Assembly (NCBI GenBank): GCA_026415715.1
Contig: JAOAGO010000020.1
Coordinates: 1-50,181 of the forward strand
DNA length: 50,181 nucleotides
From: Chitinophagaceae bacterium
Lineage (GTDB): Bacteria > Bacteroidota > Bacteroidia > Chitinophagales > Chitinophagaceae
Direction: 5' to 3'
Position 1 is the stretch's first letter, and each line of letters begins with the position of its first letter. The notes under the pieces are model-generated. The model was not told where the DNA came from. It ran no database searches and saw only the letters and a program-made list of their open reading frames with translations. The translations under genes were made by a program, and so were the position numbers. Positions 42,609 to 50,181 of the stretch are shown here, in pieces.

Positions 42609-44168
42609 ATGAACCCATGTATGAAGGATACAACTGTTTTGAAAGAATATCACCGGGTAATTACCACTTTGGGCCAACTGAAAGAAGCGGGTTATATTCC
42701 TAAAACCATAAAGGAGGAGATTCGTACTAACCTTATCAATAAACTTAGTCGTGGAGAAGTAACTTTTCCGGGTATTATAGGCTATGAAGATACGGTTATT
42801 CCGGATGTGGAAAGAGCGCTGCTCAGCAAACACAATATTTTATTTCTCGGATTGCGTGGACAAGCCAAGACCCGTATGGCCAGATTAATGGTGGAATTGT
42901 TAGACGAATATATTCCCGTTATCCGGGGCAGCGAGCTGAACGATGACCCTTTTCATCCGATATCCCGGTACGGAAAAGAAATGAAGGCTTCACTGGGTGA
43001 TGAAATGCCGATTGAATGGATTCACCGCAGTGAGCGATATGGAGAAAAATTAGCAACTCCCGATGTGAGCATTGCCGATTTGATCGGCGATATTGACCCC
43101 ATAAAAGCTGCCAATCTGAAACTCAGTTTCTCAGACGAAAAAGTAATTCATTTTGGCATCATCCCCCGATGCAACCGGGGCATTTTTGTGATAAACGAAT
43201 TGCCTGACCTTCAGCCGCGGATACAGGTAGCCTTATTCAATCTGCTGGAGGAAGGCGACATTCAGATCCGTGGATTTAAGCTGAGAATTCCGTTAGATAT
43301 ACTATTCGTATTTACAGCCAATCCGGAAGACTATACCAACCGGGGCTCCATTGTAACGCCGTTAAAAGATCGTATAGAAAGCCAGATTCTGACGCATTAT
43401 CCGAAAAGCATTGAACACGCCATGGCTATCACAGAGCAGGAAGCAAAAATCAGCCCCGAACAGTCGGAAAAAATAGACATGAGCGATCTGGTAAAGCGAA
43501 TCATTGAACAGATAGCCCTGGAAGCCCGCCAAAGCGAATGGGTGGATAAAAAAAGCGGCGTGAGCGCCAGACTTACCATTTCTGCTTATGAAAATGCTTA
43601 CAGCGCCGCCGAAAGAAGAGGCATCATGAATCGGGAAAAAAATACGCAGGTATGGATCAGCGACCTTATCGGCATTATTCCTTCCGTAACCGGAAAGATA
43701 GAACTCGTGTATGAAGGCGAGCAGGAAGGGCCGTTTCAGGTAGCTTTGCATTTACTGGAAAAAGCAATCAGAACGCAATTTGCTTCGTTTTTTCCCGCGC
43801 CGGACCGCTTCAAAAAGAAGAGCCGCAACAAATCGTCTGAGCCATCGGCTCAAAGCGAAGAAAATCCTTATTTGCCCATTCAACAGTGGTTTGATGCCGG
43901 AAACAGATTGGATTTGCTTTTACAAATGAAAGATTCAGAAAAAATGAAATTACTGAAACAAGTGAACGGCCTGGAAAAACTGGTTAAGCAGTCTTATCCT
44001 CATACCAACGAAATGCAGGCTGCCCTGCTTATGGAATTTGTATTACACGGCCTTGCGACATTTTCCCTAATCAGCAAAAAATTTATTGAAGGTGCCGTTC
44101 AATTCAGAGATTTACTGGGCGGTATCGTGAATCTGGGCGATACTAGCGAAGAACAGTATGATGGATAA
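42609..44168 (+). CDS. AAA+ ATPase (MoxR / magnesium-chelatase-like)
   Basis: A protein of 519 residues. The AAA+ core spans about 50-330: Walker A G81-L-R-G-Q-A-K-T88 (Ala where Gly is usual), Walker B FVINE with N196 in place of the usual Asp and E197 retained, sensor 1 region FTANPEDYTNRG (N238), and DRIESQILTHYP. The C-terminal 200 residues are helical and charged. The substituted Walker B seems to be shared by this subfamily, so it is not read as damage. The pair with the upstream VWA gene suggests a remodelling machine. The start could also be the ATG at 42621. Confidence 0.88.
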   Translation: MNPCMKDTTVLKEYHRVITTLGQLKEAGYIPKTIKEEIRTNLINKLSRGEVTFPGIIGYEDTVIPDVERALLSKHNILFLGLRGQAKTRMARLMVELLDEYIPVIRGSELNDDPFHPISRYGKEMKASLGDEMPIEWIHRSERYGEKLATPDVSIADLIGDIDPIKAANLKLSFSDEKVIHFGIIPRCNRGIFVINELPDLQPRIQVALFNLLEEGDIQIRGFKLRIPLDILFVFTANPEDYTNRGSIVTPLKDRIESQILTHYPKSIEHAMAITEQEAKISPEQSEKIDMSDLVKRIIEQIALEARQSEWVDKKSGVSARLTISAYENAYSAAERRGIMNREKNTQVWISDLIGIIPSVTGKIELVYEGEQEGPFQVALHLLEKAIRTQFASFFPAPDRFKKKSRNKSSEPSAQSEENPYLPIQQWFDAGNRLDLLLQMKDSEKMKLLKQVNGLEKLVKQSYPHTNEMQAALLMEFVLHGLATFSLISKKFIEGAVQFRDLLGGIVNLGDTSEEQYDG

Positions 44169-44253
44169 CCTAAAGATTTGAGCTAAACATACCCAGAATT
44201 CTGATAATAGACGGGATGAATTATTGAAAATCAGATGAAATATTTTGACATTG

Positions 44254-44622
44254 TGGAGGCGAGGAGAATCGAACTCCTGTCCAAACATATTCCCTGAAAG
44301 TCTTCTACATGTTTAGTGCATTTTGAACAGTCGGGGATAAACTGGACCAATGCACAACCGATTTATCCCTTAGCTGCATAAAGCTTAGGCAACCCGCACA
44401 GCCTGAGGTTGCTGCAGCCGTATTTTTTGGATGATTGGGCGGGACTTCGGGCTACGGCCTGCCTTCCGTCCGGCCATAATGACTACTTAATCACTGATTA
44501 AGCAGCCATGGCATATGAAGTGTTGCCATTTATGATCTCGTATTCGGATTTAACTGCTAACTACGCAACGCAGTACATGCTTACACTTTCAAAGACCTAT
44601 GCTGTCGAAACCTTTCGCCCCC
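44254..44622 (-). ncRNA. ssrA: Transfer-messenger RNA (tmRNA)
   Basis: A 369-nt one-piece tmRNA that rescues stalled ribosomes with SmpB. The 5' end GGGGGCGAAAGGTTTCGAC pairs with the 3' end CGCCTCC (one G-T wobble), closing the tRNA-like acceptor stem. The T arm GGACAGGAGTTCGATTCTCC is at the 3' side. The tag reads GNTSYAMAA plus stop, encoded at 44501-44527 with the stop at 44498-44500, so the added peptide is (A)GNTSYAMAA. CCA is not encoded. Confidence 0.97.
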
Positions 44623-44646
44623 GGTTATGCGAAAAAGAGCGAATGG

Positions 44647-44654
44647 CAAAAATA
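44647..44654 (-). promoter_or_regulatory. -7 box of ssrA
   Basis: TATTTTTG on the minus strand matches TAnnTTTG and lies 24 nt upstream of the mature tmRNA 5' end. It sits between the rseP stop and ssrA, so ssrA need not depend on the rseP operon. The -33 region would overlap the rseP 3' end and shows no clear TTG. Confidence 0.55.
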
Positions 44655-44661
44655 CGAAATT

Positions 44662-46017
44662 TTATTTAAACATCCTGAAAATATCCAATCCTAATGCATA
44701 AGCCATAAGGCCAAACAGGATTATCATACCGGCAATCTGAGCATATTCCAGAAATTTTTCTCCCGGTTTACGACCGGTAACCATTTCCACAAGCGTAAAC
44801 AGGGCGTGACCCCCGTCCAATCCGGGAATGGGTAAAATATTCATGAAAGCGAGGATAATACTGAATACTGCGGTCAAGGTCCAGAAAATCTGCCAGTCCC
44901 AGAATCCGGGATAAATATTTCCGATACTGAATACGCTGCCAACAGATTCGCTGGCCTTGGCTTTACCGCTGAATAATTGCTGCAATCCTTTTATATAGTT
45001 GCTTAGTGTTGTCCAACATTCCTTAAATCCTGCCGGTATAGCACGCCAAAAAGAATATTTTTCTTTTTCAAAAACAAAGCCCAGCTTTTCTGCATCGGCA
45101 ATTTCAACTCCAATTTTTCCGTTTTTATCCAATAAAACAGGCATTGTCAATGTATCTGTTCCTCGAAGTATTTTTAAGGTCACAACCTGATTTTTCAGCC
45201 CTTTGATGGCGTTTTGATAATCATGGAAAAAAGGGGTATTGATGTCATTGACTCCTATGATTCTGTCATTTACCTGAAGGCCGGCTTTTTGTGCATTGGA
45301 TTCTTTCAGAAATTTACTAATGACAAAGGGAATTCTTAATCCAACAAAAAAACCAGCATCTCTCCGATTCAGGGCTCTTCTCAGGTTATCGGTGTAAGGA
45401 ATTTGAATGACCGAATCGTTTCTTCTTACGGTTATGATATCGTAGCCTGAATTATACACAATATCCAGCTTAAGCTTTTGAAGATTTTTCACTTTTTGTC
45501 CTCCCACATGGGTTATCACATCTCCATCCCGTAAGCCTAGTGAATAGGCCAGGCTGTCGGTCACTATACCGTATTTTGCGTTTTCCGGCGGCATATACTG
45601 TTTACCCCATATCCATAAAATAAAAATAAAGATGATGATAGCCAGTAAAACATTTACGATAATACCGCCCAGCATGATAATGAGGCGTTGCCAGGCCGGT
45701 TTGCTGCGGAATTCGTGAGGCTGTGGCGGTTGTTTCAATTGTTCTTTATCCAGGCTTTCATCAATCATGCCCGCAATTTTAACATAGCCACCAAGAGGTA
45801 TCCAGCCAAGGCCATACTCCGTTTCACCGATTTTCTTCTTCCACAACGAAAACCAGGGATTAAAAAAAAGATAAAATTTCTCGACCCTGCATTTAAACCA
45901 GCGGGCAGTAATATAATGGCCGAACTCATGAAGTAAAATCAGGATGGAAAACGAAAGAATAAACTGAGCGGCTTTAATTCCCACAGACTGCCAATCCAAA
46001 GCAAGTATCACAAACAT
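44662..46017 (-). CDS. rseP: RIP metalloprotease RseP
   Basis: Site-2 intramembrane zinc protease that cuts anti-sigma factors or leftover signal peptides in the inner membrane, 451 residues. H-E-F-G-H is at 30-34 in the first helix. PDZ regions occupy the middle (GLRDGDVITHVGGQKV, and AGLQVNDRIIGVND). The second metal motif LPIPGLDGGHALF is near residue 400, and further helices follow. It begins 34 nt after the dxr stop and closes the GH3-dxr-rseP operon. Confidence 0.94.
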   Translation of the reverse strand: MFVILALDWQSVGIKAAQFILSFSILILLHEFGHYITARWFKCRVEKFYLFFNPWFSLWKKKIGETEYGLGWIPLGGYVKIAGMIDESLDKEQLKQPPQPHEFRSKPAWQRLIIMLGGIIVNVLLAIIIFIFILWIWGKQYMPPENAKYGIVTDSLAYSLGLRDGDVITHVGGQKVKNLQKLKLDIVYNSGYDIITVRRNDSVIQIPYTDNLRRALNRRDAGFFVGLRIPFVISKFLKESNAQKAGLQVNDRIIGVNDINTPFFHDYQNAIKGLKNQVVTLKILRGTDTLTMPVLLDKNGKIGVEIADAEKLGFVFEKEKYSFWRAIPAGFKECWTTLSNYIKGLQQLFSGKAKASESVGSVFSIGNIYPGFWDWQIFWTLTAVFSIILAFMNILPIPGLDGGHALFTLVEMVTGRKPGEKFLEYAQIAGMIILFGLMAYALGLDIFRMFK

Positions 46018-46051
46018 AAAAGCATATTATCAGGGGTTAAAAAGTACTGAT

Positions 46052-47260
46052 TCAAAGGTGTACCAAATCGGCTGCAAAAGTACGGGCTTCAATGTCACTG
46101 TCAAAATAATCGTCTAACGTGGGATGCGGGATGAAAGGAATTTTTTCCATGGTTTTTTCCACAACTACCATCATGTCGAGAAAATTGATTCGGTTTCGTA
46201 AAAAGGCAAAAACCGCTATTTCATTTGCGGCATTCATGATACAGGGAAGATTGCCGCCCCGATACAATGCTTCGGTAGCCAGCGCCAGGTTACGAAACGT
46301 TTTTGTGTCGGGCTCTTCAAACGTAAGCGTACTGACTTTTTTAAAATCATAGCGGGGAAAATCATTTTTCAACCGTTTCGGAAAACCCAGTGCATATTGA
46401 ATCGGTAATCTCATGTCGGGCAGCCCCATCTGAGCTTTAATACTTCCGTCTTCAAATTGAACCATGCTGTGAATTATGCTCTGCGGATGAATGATTACCT
46501 GTATCTGTTCGGGCTTCAGATTAAAAAGCCATCGTGCTTCAATCATTTCCAGCCCTTTATTCATCAGTGTTGCAGAATCAATAGTAATTTTTGCCCCCAT
46601 GTTCCAGTTGGGATGTTGCAGTGCATGTTCTTTCTTTACATTGATGAGGAAATTCGGTTTTTTTCCGAGAAAGGGCCCTCCGGAAGCAGTCAGGATAATT
46701 TTTTCAATCGGATTTCGTGATTCCCCCACCAGGCATTGAAAAATGGCTGAATGTTCGGAATCTACAGGAATGATGGGGGAGAAATGCTGAACGGCCTTTT
46801 TCATAACCAAATCGCCGGCCACCACCAGAGTTTCCTTATTTGCCAGGGCAATCAGCTTTCCGTTTTCAATAGCTTTTAAGGTGGGCTTCAGTCCTGCAAA
46901 GCCCACAATGGCAGCCAGCATAATATCGTAACAATCCAGTCCGGCAACTTCTTCCAGAGAATTTTCTCCGCAAAACACTTTCGTTCCCTGCGGAGTAAGC
47001 GCCTCTTTTACCTTATTATATTTTTTTTCGTCGCCAATCACTACAATGTTTGGCCGGAATTTCAGCGCCTGTGATATGAGTAAATCATCATTGCTTTGAG
47101 CCGTTAAAATTTCAACAGAAAATTTTTCCGGAAATAATTCAAGTACTTCCAGCGCTTGTCGTCCGATGGATCCGGTTGACCCGAAAAGAGCAACCCGTTT
47201 CGGTATATCTGATGAAGAAACCGGATCGGCATTCATTTCTTGCCATGGATATTTTCCCAT
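46052..47260 (-). CDS. dxr: 1-deoxy-D-xylulose 5-phosphate reductoisomerase
   Basis: Second step of the MEP isoprenoid pathway, NADPH-dependent, 402 residues. Cofactor loop FGSTGSIGRQAL, then ALANKETLVVAGDLV, the metal/substrate segment PVDSEHSAIFQCL, the flexible loop region SGGPFLGK and WNMGAKITIDSATLMNKGLEMIEARWLF are all present. The first 20 residues (up to about SDIPKR) are a non-conserved extension, so the start may be the ATG a few codons later. It starts 16 nt after GH3. Confidence 0.94.
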   Translation of the reverse strand: MGKYPWQEMNADPVSSSDIPKRVALFGSTGSIGRQALEVLELFPEKFSVEILTAQSNDDLLISQALKFRPNIVVIGDEKKYNKVKEALTPQGTKVFCGENSLEEVAGLDCYDIMLAAIVGFAGLKPTLKAIENGKLIALANKETLVVAGDLVMKKAVQHFSPIIPVDSEHSAIFQCLVGESRNPIEKIILTASGGPFLGKKPNFLINVKKEHALQHPNWNMGAKITIDSATLMNKGLEMIEARWLFNLKPEQIQVIIHPQSIIHSMVQFEDGSIKAQMGLPDMRLPIQYALGFPKRLKNDFPRYDFKKVSTLTFEEPDTKTFRNLALATEALYRGGNLPCIMNAANEIAVFAFLRNRINFLDMMVVVEKTMEKIPFIPHPTLDDYFDSDIEARTFAADLVHL

Positions 47261-47276
47261 GTCATGACTTTTGAAA

Positions 47277-48791
47277 TCAGGTTTCTGACTGTATTTCTTT
47301 CAAACAATATTTTTCCAAAGCATCCGCAATGGCCCTGTCGTTACTCAGCCGAGGCACTTTATTCTGTCCACCCAATTTTCCGATGGATTTCATGTATTCA
47401 ATAAATCCGTTTTTTCTGACGGGTGTAATTTTCAAGGGTCTGAGAATATTTCCGGATATCAGATCATCGTAATAAATGTTCTTTTTACGCATGTACATAT
47501 CCAGCTTAGCTGCAAATGCTTCCAGATCGGAAGGCATCGTTTCAAATTCAATAAACCACTCGTGATACGATTTCCCTTCATCTTTACTTACAAAAGGGGC
47601 AACGGTAAATTCCGTAACCTGAATATTTTCATCCCTGGCGGCCTGCAGCATGCTGTCTTCCACTTCTTCGGCAATAACATGCTCACCAAAAGCAGAAATA
47701 AAATGTTTGATTCGCCCGGTCACAACGAGGCGATAAGGATTTACGGAAACAAATTTAACGGTATCGCCGATGTTATAAGCCCACAATCCTGCATTGCTGG
47801 ATATAATCAAAGCATAATTAATGCCTGTTTTAACGTCTTTGAGGCTGATTCGTGAAGGGTTGGGCCGGCTCAGTTCATTTACCGGAATGAATTCATAAAA
47901 AATGCCGCTGTTTGTATTTAACAATAAACCTTCTTCTTCCTGAGAATCCTGAAAGGCAAAAAAACCTTCGCTGGCCGGAAAAACCTCTATGGTATCTACT
48001 TTCCGGCCAATACTGTTGTACAATTTGTCTTTATAAGGTTCAAAATTTACGCCGCCTTGCACCATAACGCTGAAGTTGGGAAAAATTTCTCCTACCTTTT
48101 TTCCCGTTCTTTTCATCAATTCATCAAAATACATCTGCATCCAGGGTGGAATTCCGCTGATGAGTGTCATATTTTGATGAATGGTTTCATCCACAATCCG
48201 GGCCAGCTTGGTTTCCCAGTCTTCAATACAGTTAGTTTCATAAGAAGGAAGTTGATTGCTTCTCAGATATCGGGGTACATGATGATTTACAATTCCGCTT
48301 AATCTTCCGGTAGGGATTCCCCCTACCCTTTCCAACTCCGGCGAACCGGACAGAAATATCATTTTTCCGTCGGCAAAACGGGTGTTGCCGGTTTCTGCCA
48401 TATAACAAAGCAGGGCATTTCGGGCGGTAACGATATGATTGGAAATGGAATCTTTGGTAATCGGAATATATTTCACTCCGCTGGTCGTTCCGGATGTTTT
48501 AGCAAAATAGATTGGCCGGCCTTTCCATAAAACATTATGTTTTCCGTTTTTAATTTTTTCTATCCACGGGCGCAAATCTTCGTAATCAACCAGGGGAACA
48601 GCCTGTCGGAATTCATCATAATTTCCTACATCCGATAAATGAAGTTGTTTGCCGTATTCAGTGTTGATGCCTACTTTTATAAGATTTTTTAATATGTTTT
48701 CCTGATCGGAAATAGCATGGTACATGCTTTTTCGGATATTTTTATATATGTAACCGGCAAAGGGTTTGGCTAAAAAAGACTTGATTTTCAT
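47277..48791 (-). CDS. GH3 auxin-responsive promoter family protein
   Basis: An acyl-adenylate-forming protein of 504 residues of the GH3 family, known in plants as acyl-acid amido synthetases; bacterial members are common in Bacteroidota and mostly uncharacterised. The ATP-binding motif is AKTSGTTSGVKYIP (97-110). Further family marks are VEVFPASEGFFAFQD, GLWAYNIGDTVKF and GRIKHFISAFGEHV. It starts with ATG, upstream of dxr and rseP in the same direction with short gaps. Substrate and product are unknown. Confidence 0.88.
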   Translation of the reverse strand: MKIKSFLAKPFAGYIYKNIRKSMYHAISDQENILKNLIKVGINTEYGKQLHLSDVGNYDEFRQAVPLVDYEDLRPWIEKIKNGKHNVLWKGRPIYFAKTSGTTSGVKYIPITKDSISNHIVTARNALLCYMAETGNTRFADGKMIFLSGSPELERVGGIPTGRLSGIVNHHVPRYLRSNQLPSYETNCIEDWETKLARIVDETIHQNMTLISGIPPWMQMYFDELMKRTGKKVGEIFPNFSVMVQGGVNFEPYKDKLYNSIGRKVDTIEVFPASEGFFAFQDSQEEEGLLLNTNSGIFYEFIPVNELSRPNPSRISLKDVKTGINYALIISSNAGLWAYNIGDTVKFVSVNPYRLVVTGRIKHFISAFGEHVIAEEVEDSMLQAARDENIQVTEFTVAPFVSKDEGKSYHEWFIEFETMPSDLEAFAAKLDMYMRKKNIYYDDLISGNILRPLKITPVRKNGFIEYMKSIGKLGGQNKVPRLSNDRAIADALEKYCLKEIQSET

Positions 48792-48914
48792 ACTGCTGTA
48801 AAAAATGCAAGTTATACTTTTACAAAAATAACGGAATGGACAGTCTTCGATTTCACAAATTCATGATAATTCTGATTTTTTGTAAAAAACAATTAATAAA
48901 AATTGCATCAGGGT

Positions 48915-48944
48915 TTGTAGGTTACGAAAATCATACTACCTTTG
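48915..48944 (+). promoter_or_regulatory. Canonical promoter of rplU-rpmA
   Basis: TTTG with its TTG at 48915-48917, a 19-nt spacer and TACCTTTG at 48937-48944. A second exact -7 match, TAAATTTG, follows at 48953-48960. The rplU start lies about 30 nt past the predicted start. Confidence 0.85.
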
Positions 48945-48981
48945 CACCCCTGTAAATTTGTCATTTTTCAAACATTTTCAC

Positions 48982-49281
48982 ATGATTGCAGTGATTCAAG
49001 TAGCCGGACAGCAATACACGGTATCAAAAGATCAAGTTTTGCATGTGCCCCACCTGAATGCCAATGCCGGAGATACGATTGAGTTGGATTTATTACTTAC
49101 CGATGACGGGGATAACCTGAAAGCCGGCACGGAAGTTTCAGGAAAAGCCAAAGCAGAAATTTTAGAACATGTTCTTGGAGAAAAAATTATCGCTTATAAA
49201 CAAAAAAGAAGAAAAGGATTTCACAAAAAGAAAGGGCACAGAACACTATACACCAAAATCAAAATTACATCCTTAGGTTGA
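48982..49281 (+). CDS. rplU: 50S ribosomal protein bL21
   Basis: A 99-residue ribosomal protein with IAVIQVAGQQYTVSKDQVLHV, then the C-terminal EKIIAYKQKRRKGFHKKKGHRTLYTKIKI. The ATG at 48982 is chosen over an in-frame TTG at 48958 because the family starts here. It is followed by rpmA after 36 nt, the standard order. Confidence 0.96.
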   Translation: MIAVIQVAGQQYTVSKDQVLHVPHLNANAGDTIELDLLLTDDGDNLKAGTEVSGKAKAEILEHVLGEKIIAYKQKRRKGFHKKKGHRTLYTKIKITSLG

Positions 49282-49317
49282 TATTATATCAACGCAATTT
49301 ATTTATTTGTTTAAACT

Positions 49318-49578
49318 ATGGCACACAAAAAAGGCGAAGGCAGCGTAAAAAATAACCGAGACTCGCAAAGCAAACGACTCGGTGTAAAAATTTTCGGAGG
49401 TCAACCTGTGATTCCGGGTAATATTATCGTACGTCAGCGTGGTACAGTTTATCATCCCGGAAAAAACGTAGGTATAGGAAAAGATTTCACCATTTATGCT
49501 TTAACTGAAGGTATCGTTCAGTTTAAAAAAGGAAAGAACGATAAAACCTACGTTTCGGTTATTCCGGTAACTTCATAA
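49318..49578 (+). CDS. rpmA: 50S ribosomal protein bL27
   Basis: An 86-residue ribosomal protein near the peptidyl transferase centre. N-terminus [21 protein letters not shown], then [29 protein letters not shown]. The N-terminus has no cleavable extension of the Firmicutes type. It is co-transcribed with rplU. Confidence 0.97.
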   Translation: MAHKKGEGSVKNNRDSQSKRLGVKIFGGQPVIPGNIIVRQRGTVYHPGKNVGIGKDFTIYALTEGIVQFKKGKNDKTYVSVIPVTS

Positions 49579-49605
49579 TTCATTTGAAAATTTTTTAAAA
49601 AAAAT

Positions 49606-49635
49606 TTGGGTAGTATTAAATAATTATTATTTTTA
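49606..49635 (+). promoter_or_regulatory. Promoter of the lysine-rich microprotein gene
   Basis: TTTG with TTG at 49606-49608, a 19-nt spacer and TATTTTTA at 49628-49635 (one mismatch to TAnnTTTG). The start codon at 49675 lies about 40 nt downstream. Confidence 0.6.
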
Positions 49636-49674
49636 CTACCGAAATCCTTATTTACTAACCTTAAATTCAAAACA

Positions 49675-49746
49675 ATGGCAACAAAGAAAAAAGCTGCAAA
49701 GAAAAAAGCAGCTCCGAAAAAGAAAGTTGCAAAGAAGAAAAAGTAA
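49675..49746 (+). CDS. Lysine-rich histone H1-like microprotein, 23 residues
   Basis: A tiny gene that encodes only Met, Ala, Thr, Pro, Val and Lys. 13 of its 23 residues are lysine in runs of three or four separated by Ala-Ala or similar, like a histone H1 C-terminal tail. Support for it being real comes from its own near-canonical promoter (49606-49635) and a strong terminator right after it (49770-49800). It would bind nucleic acid. It lies between rpmA and the PolX gene. It could also act on the ribosome, and its function is unknown. Confidence 0.75.
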   Translation: MATKKKAAKKKAAPKKKVAKKKK

Positions 49747-49769
49747 GTTCTGATATTTCTACATTATTC

Positions 49770-49800
49770 AAAAGTCCCGGATTTTTTCGGGACTTTTTGT
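49770..49800 (+). terminator. Terminator after the lysine-rich microprotein gene
   Basis: A perfect 10-bp stem AAAAGTCCCG / CGGGACTTTT (49770-49779 and 49788-49797) encloses an 8-nt loop and runs into a T tract. It isolates the microprotein gene from the downstream PolX gene. Confidence 0.88.
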
Positions 49801-49822
49801 TTTTTGCTTCTGAAAAAGAATT

Positions 49823-50181
49823 ATGGACAATTTTTTCATTGCAGAACAATTAAGATATCTGGCCATCTTGATGGAAATCCATGGAGAAAATCCATTCAAA
49901 GCCAAAGCTTACGCTCAGGCCGCTTTTCAAATTGAAAAACTTCCGGTGAATGTAAATGAACTTACTGAAGAACAGATATTTTCCATAAAAGGGGTTGGTA
50001 ACAGTGTGGCAAAAAAAATTTCAGAACTGCTGAAGACGGGAAAAATTTCCGAACTGGAGTCCTATCTGAATAATACACCTCCCGGAGTCATTGAACTATT
50101 ACAAATCAAAGGAATTGGCCCCAGAAAAATTCACGTAATATGGAAAGAAATGGGAATTGAGTCCATAGGTGAACTACAATA
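49823..50181 (+). CDS. DNA polymerase X family (PolX), N-terminal fragment
   Basis: Only 119 codons are in the window, and the gene runs off its right end. The N-terminal helical domain (EQLRYLAILMEIHGENPFKAKAYAQAA) is followed by helix-hairpin-helix motifs at about 53-70 (IKGVGNSVAKKISELLKTGK) and 92-105 (LLQIKGIGPRKI), as in bacterial PolX repair polymerases. The catalytic palm and the PHP exonuclease domain would lie beyond the window. The start ATG at 49823 follows the terminator by 22 nt. Confidence 0.87.
   Translation, partial: MDNFFIAEQLRYLAILMEIHGENPFKAKAYAQAAFQIEKLPVNVNELTEEQIFSIKGVGNSVAKKISELLKTGKISELESYLNNTPPGVIELLQIKGIGPRKIHVIWKEMGIESIGELQ

Noticed and set aside
42712-42720. AAGGAGGAG inside the AAA+ ATPase gene as a ribosome-binding site
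   Set aside because: It lies within conserved coding sequence and is not followed by a plausible start codon.
1-50181. CRISPR array, insertion sequence or prophage
   Set aside because: No regularly spaced direct repeats, transposase, integrase or phage structural gene was seen anywhere in the window.

Overview
The window is bacterial chromosome of a member of the Bacteroidota, most likely of the Chitinophagales/Chitinophagaceae type. This is inferred from protein content and promoter architecture. The supports are: Bacteroidota-type promoters (TTTG/TTG, 19-20 nt, then TAnnTTTG) upstream of many genes, with near absence of Shine-Dalgarno sequences; a miaB / sigma-54 activator / lptE / secG block; PafA-type phosphatase, DUF2723, DUF3810, GH3, DUF1838 and GlmU-like proteins typical of the phylum; and a tmRNA tag ending YAMAA. 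No insertion sequence, prophage, integrase or CRISPR array was seen. Most of the window is ordinary chromosomal backbone.

Layout. 1-360: terminator-like hairpin and promoter. 361-4981: miaB, sigma-54 activator, lptE, a conserved hypothetical gene and secG, all on + and tightly packed. 5081-7716: mltG, a YihY/BrkB membrane protein and an exported redoxin, closed by a strong terminator. 7986-10608 (-): efp, accB, accC. 10899-13307 (+): malate dehydrogenase and an exonuclease/GIY-YIG fusion. 13294-17469: thioesterase, FKBP isomerase, then a GMC oxidoreductase with its Tat-signal subunit and a small c-type cytochrome. 17732-19693: PafA phosphatase and acyl-CoA-binding protein. 19690-23354 (-): GlmU-like protein, tpiA, a membrane protein and a glycosyltransferase.

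23483-31894 is the most accessory-looking part. Two tight operons diverge from a 73-bp intergenic region that carries a perfect 8+3+8 dyad. Leftward they encode a nitrilase-fold protein with substituted catalytic residues, an exported DUF1838 protein, an aldehyde dehydrogenase and a lipoprotein. Rightward they encode an FAD-dependent dehydrogenase, an NADP-dependent double-bond reductase, an exported VOC-like protein and a second exported DUF1838 protein. I read this as an uncharacterised catabolic or detoxification system split between cytoplasm and envelope; the substrate is unknown.

32037-37165: DUF3810 metalloprotease-like membrane protein (-), then DUF177/yceD, rpmF and plsX (+), tRNA-Lys(TTT) with a canonical promoter, a short-chain dehydrogenase and a DUF62-family protein preceded by an unusual strong Shine-Dalgarno followed by AUG-UAA. 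37166-37641 is a gene-free, GC-richer, hairpin-rich stretch of unknown nature. 37642-44168: large DUF2723 membrane protein, then a VWA protein and an AAA+ ATPase that look like partners. 44254-48791 (-): tmRNA, then GH3, dxr and rseP as an operon. 48982-50181 (+): rplU, rpmA, a 23-residue lysine-rich microprotein and the start of a PolX-type DNA polymerase, cut by the window edge.
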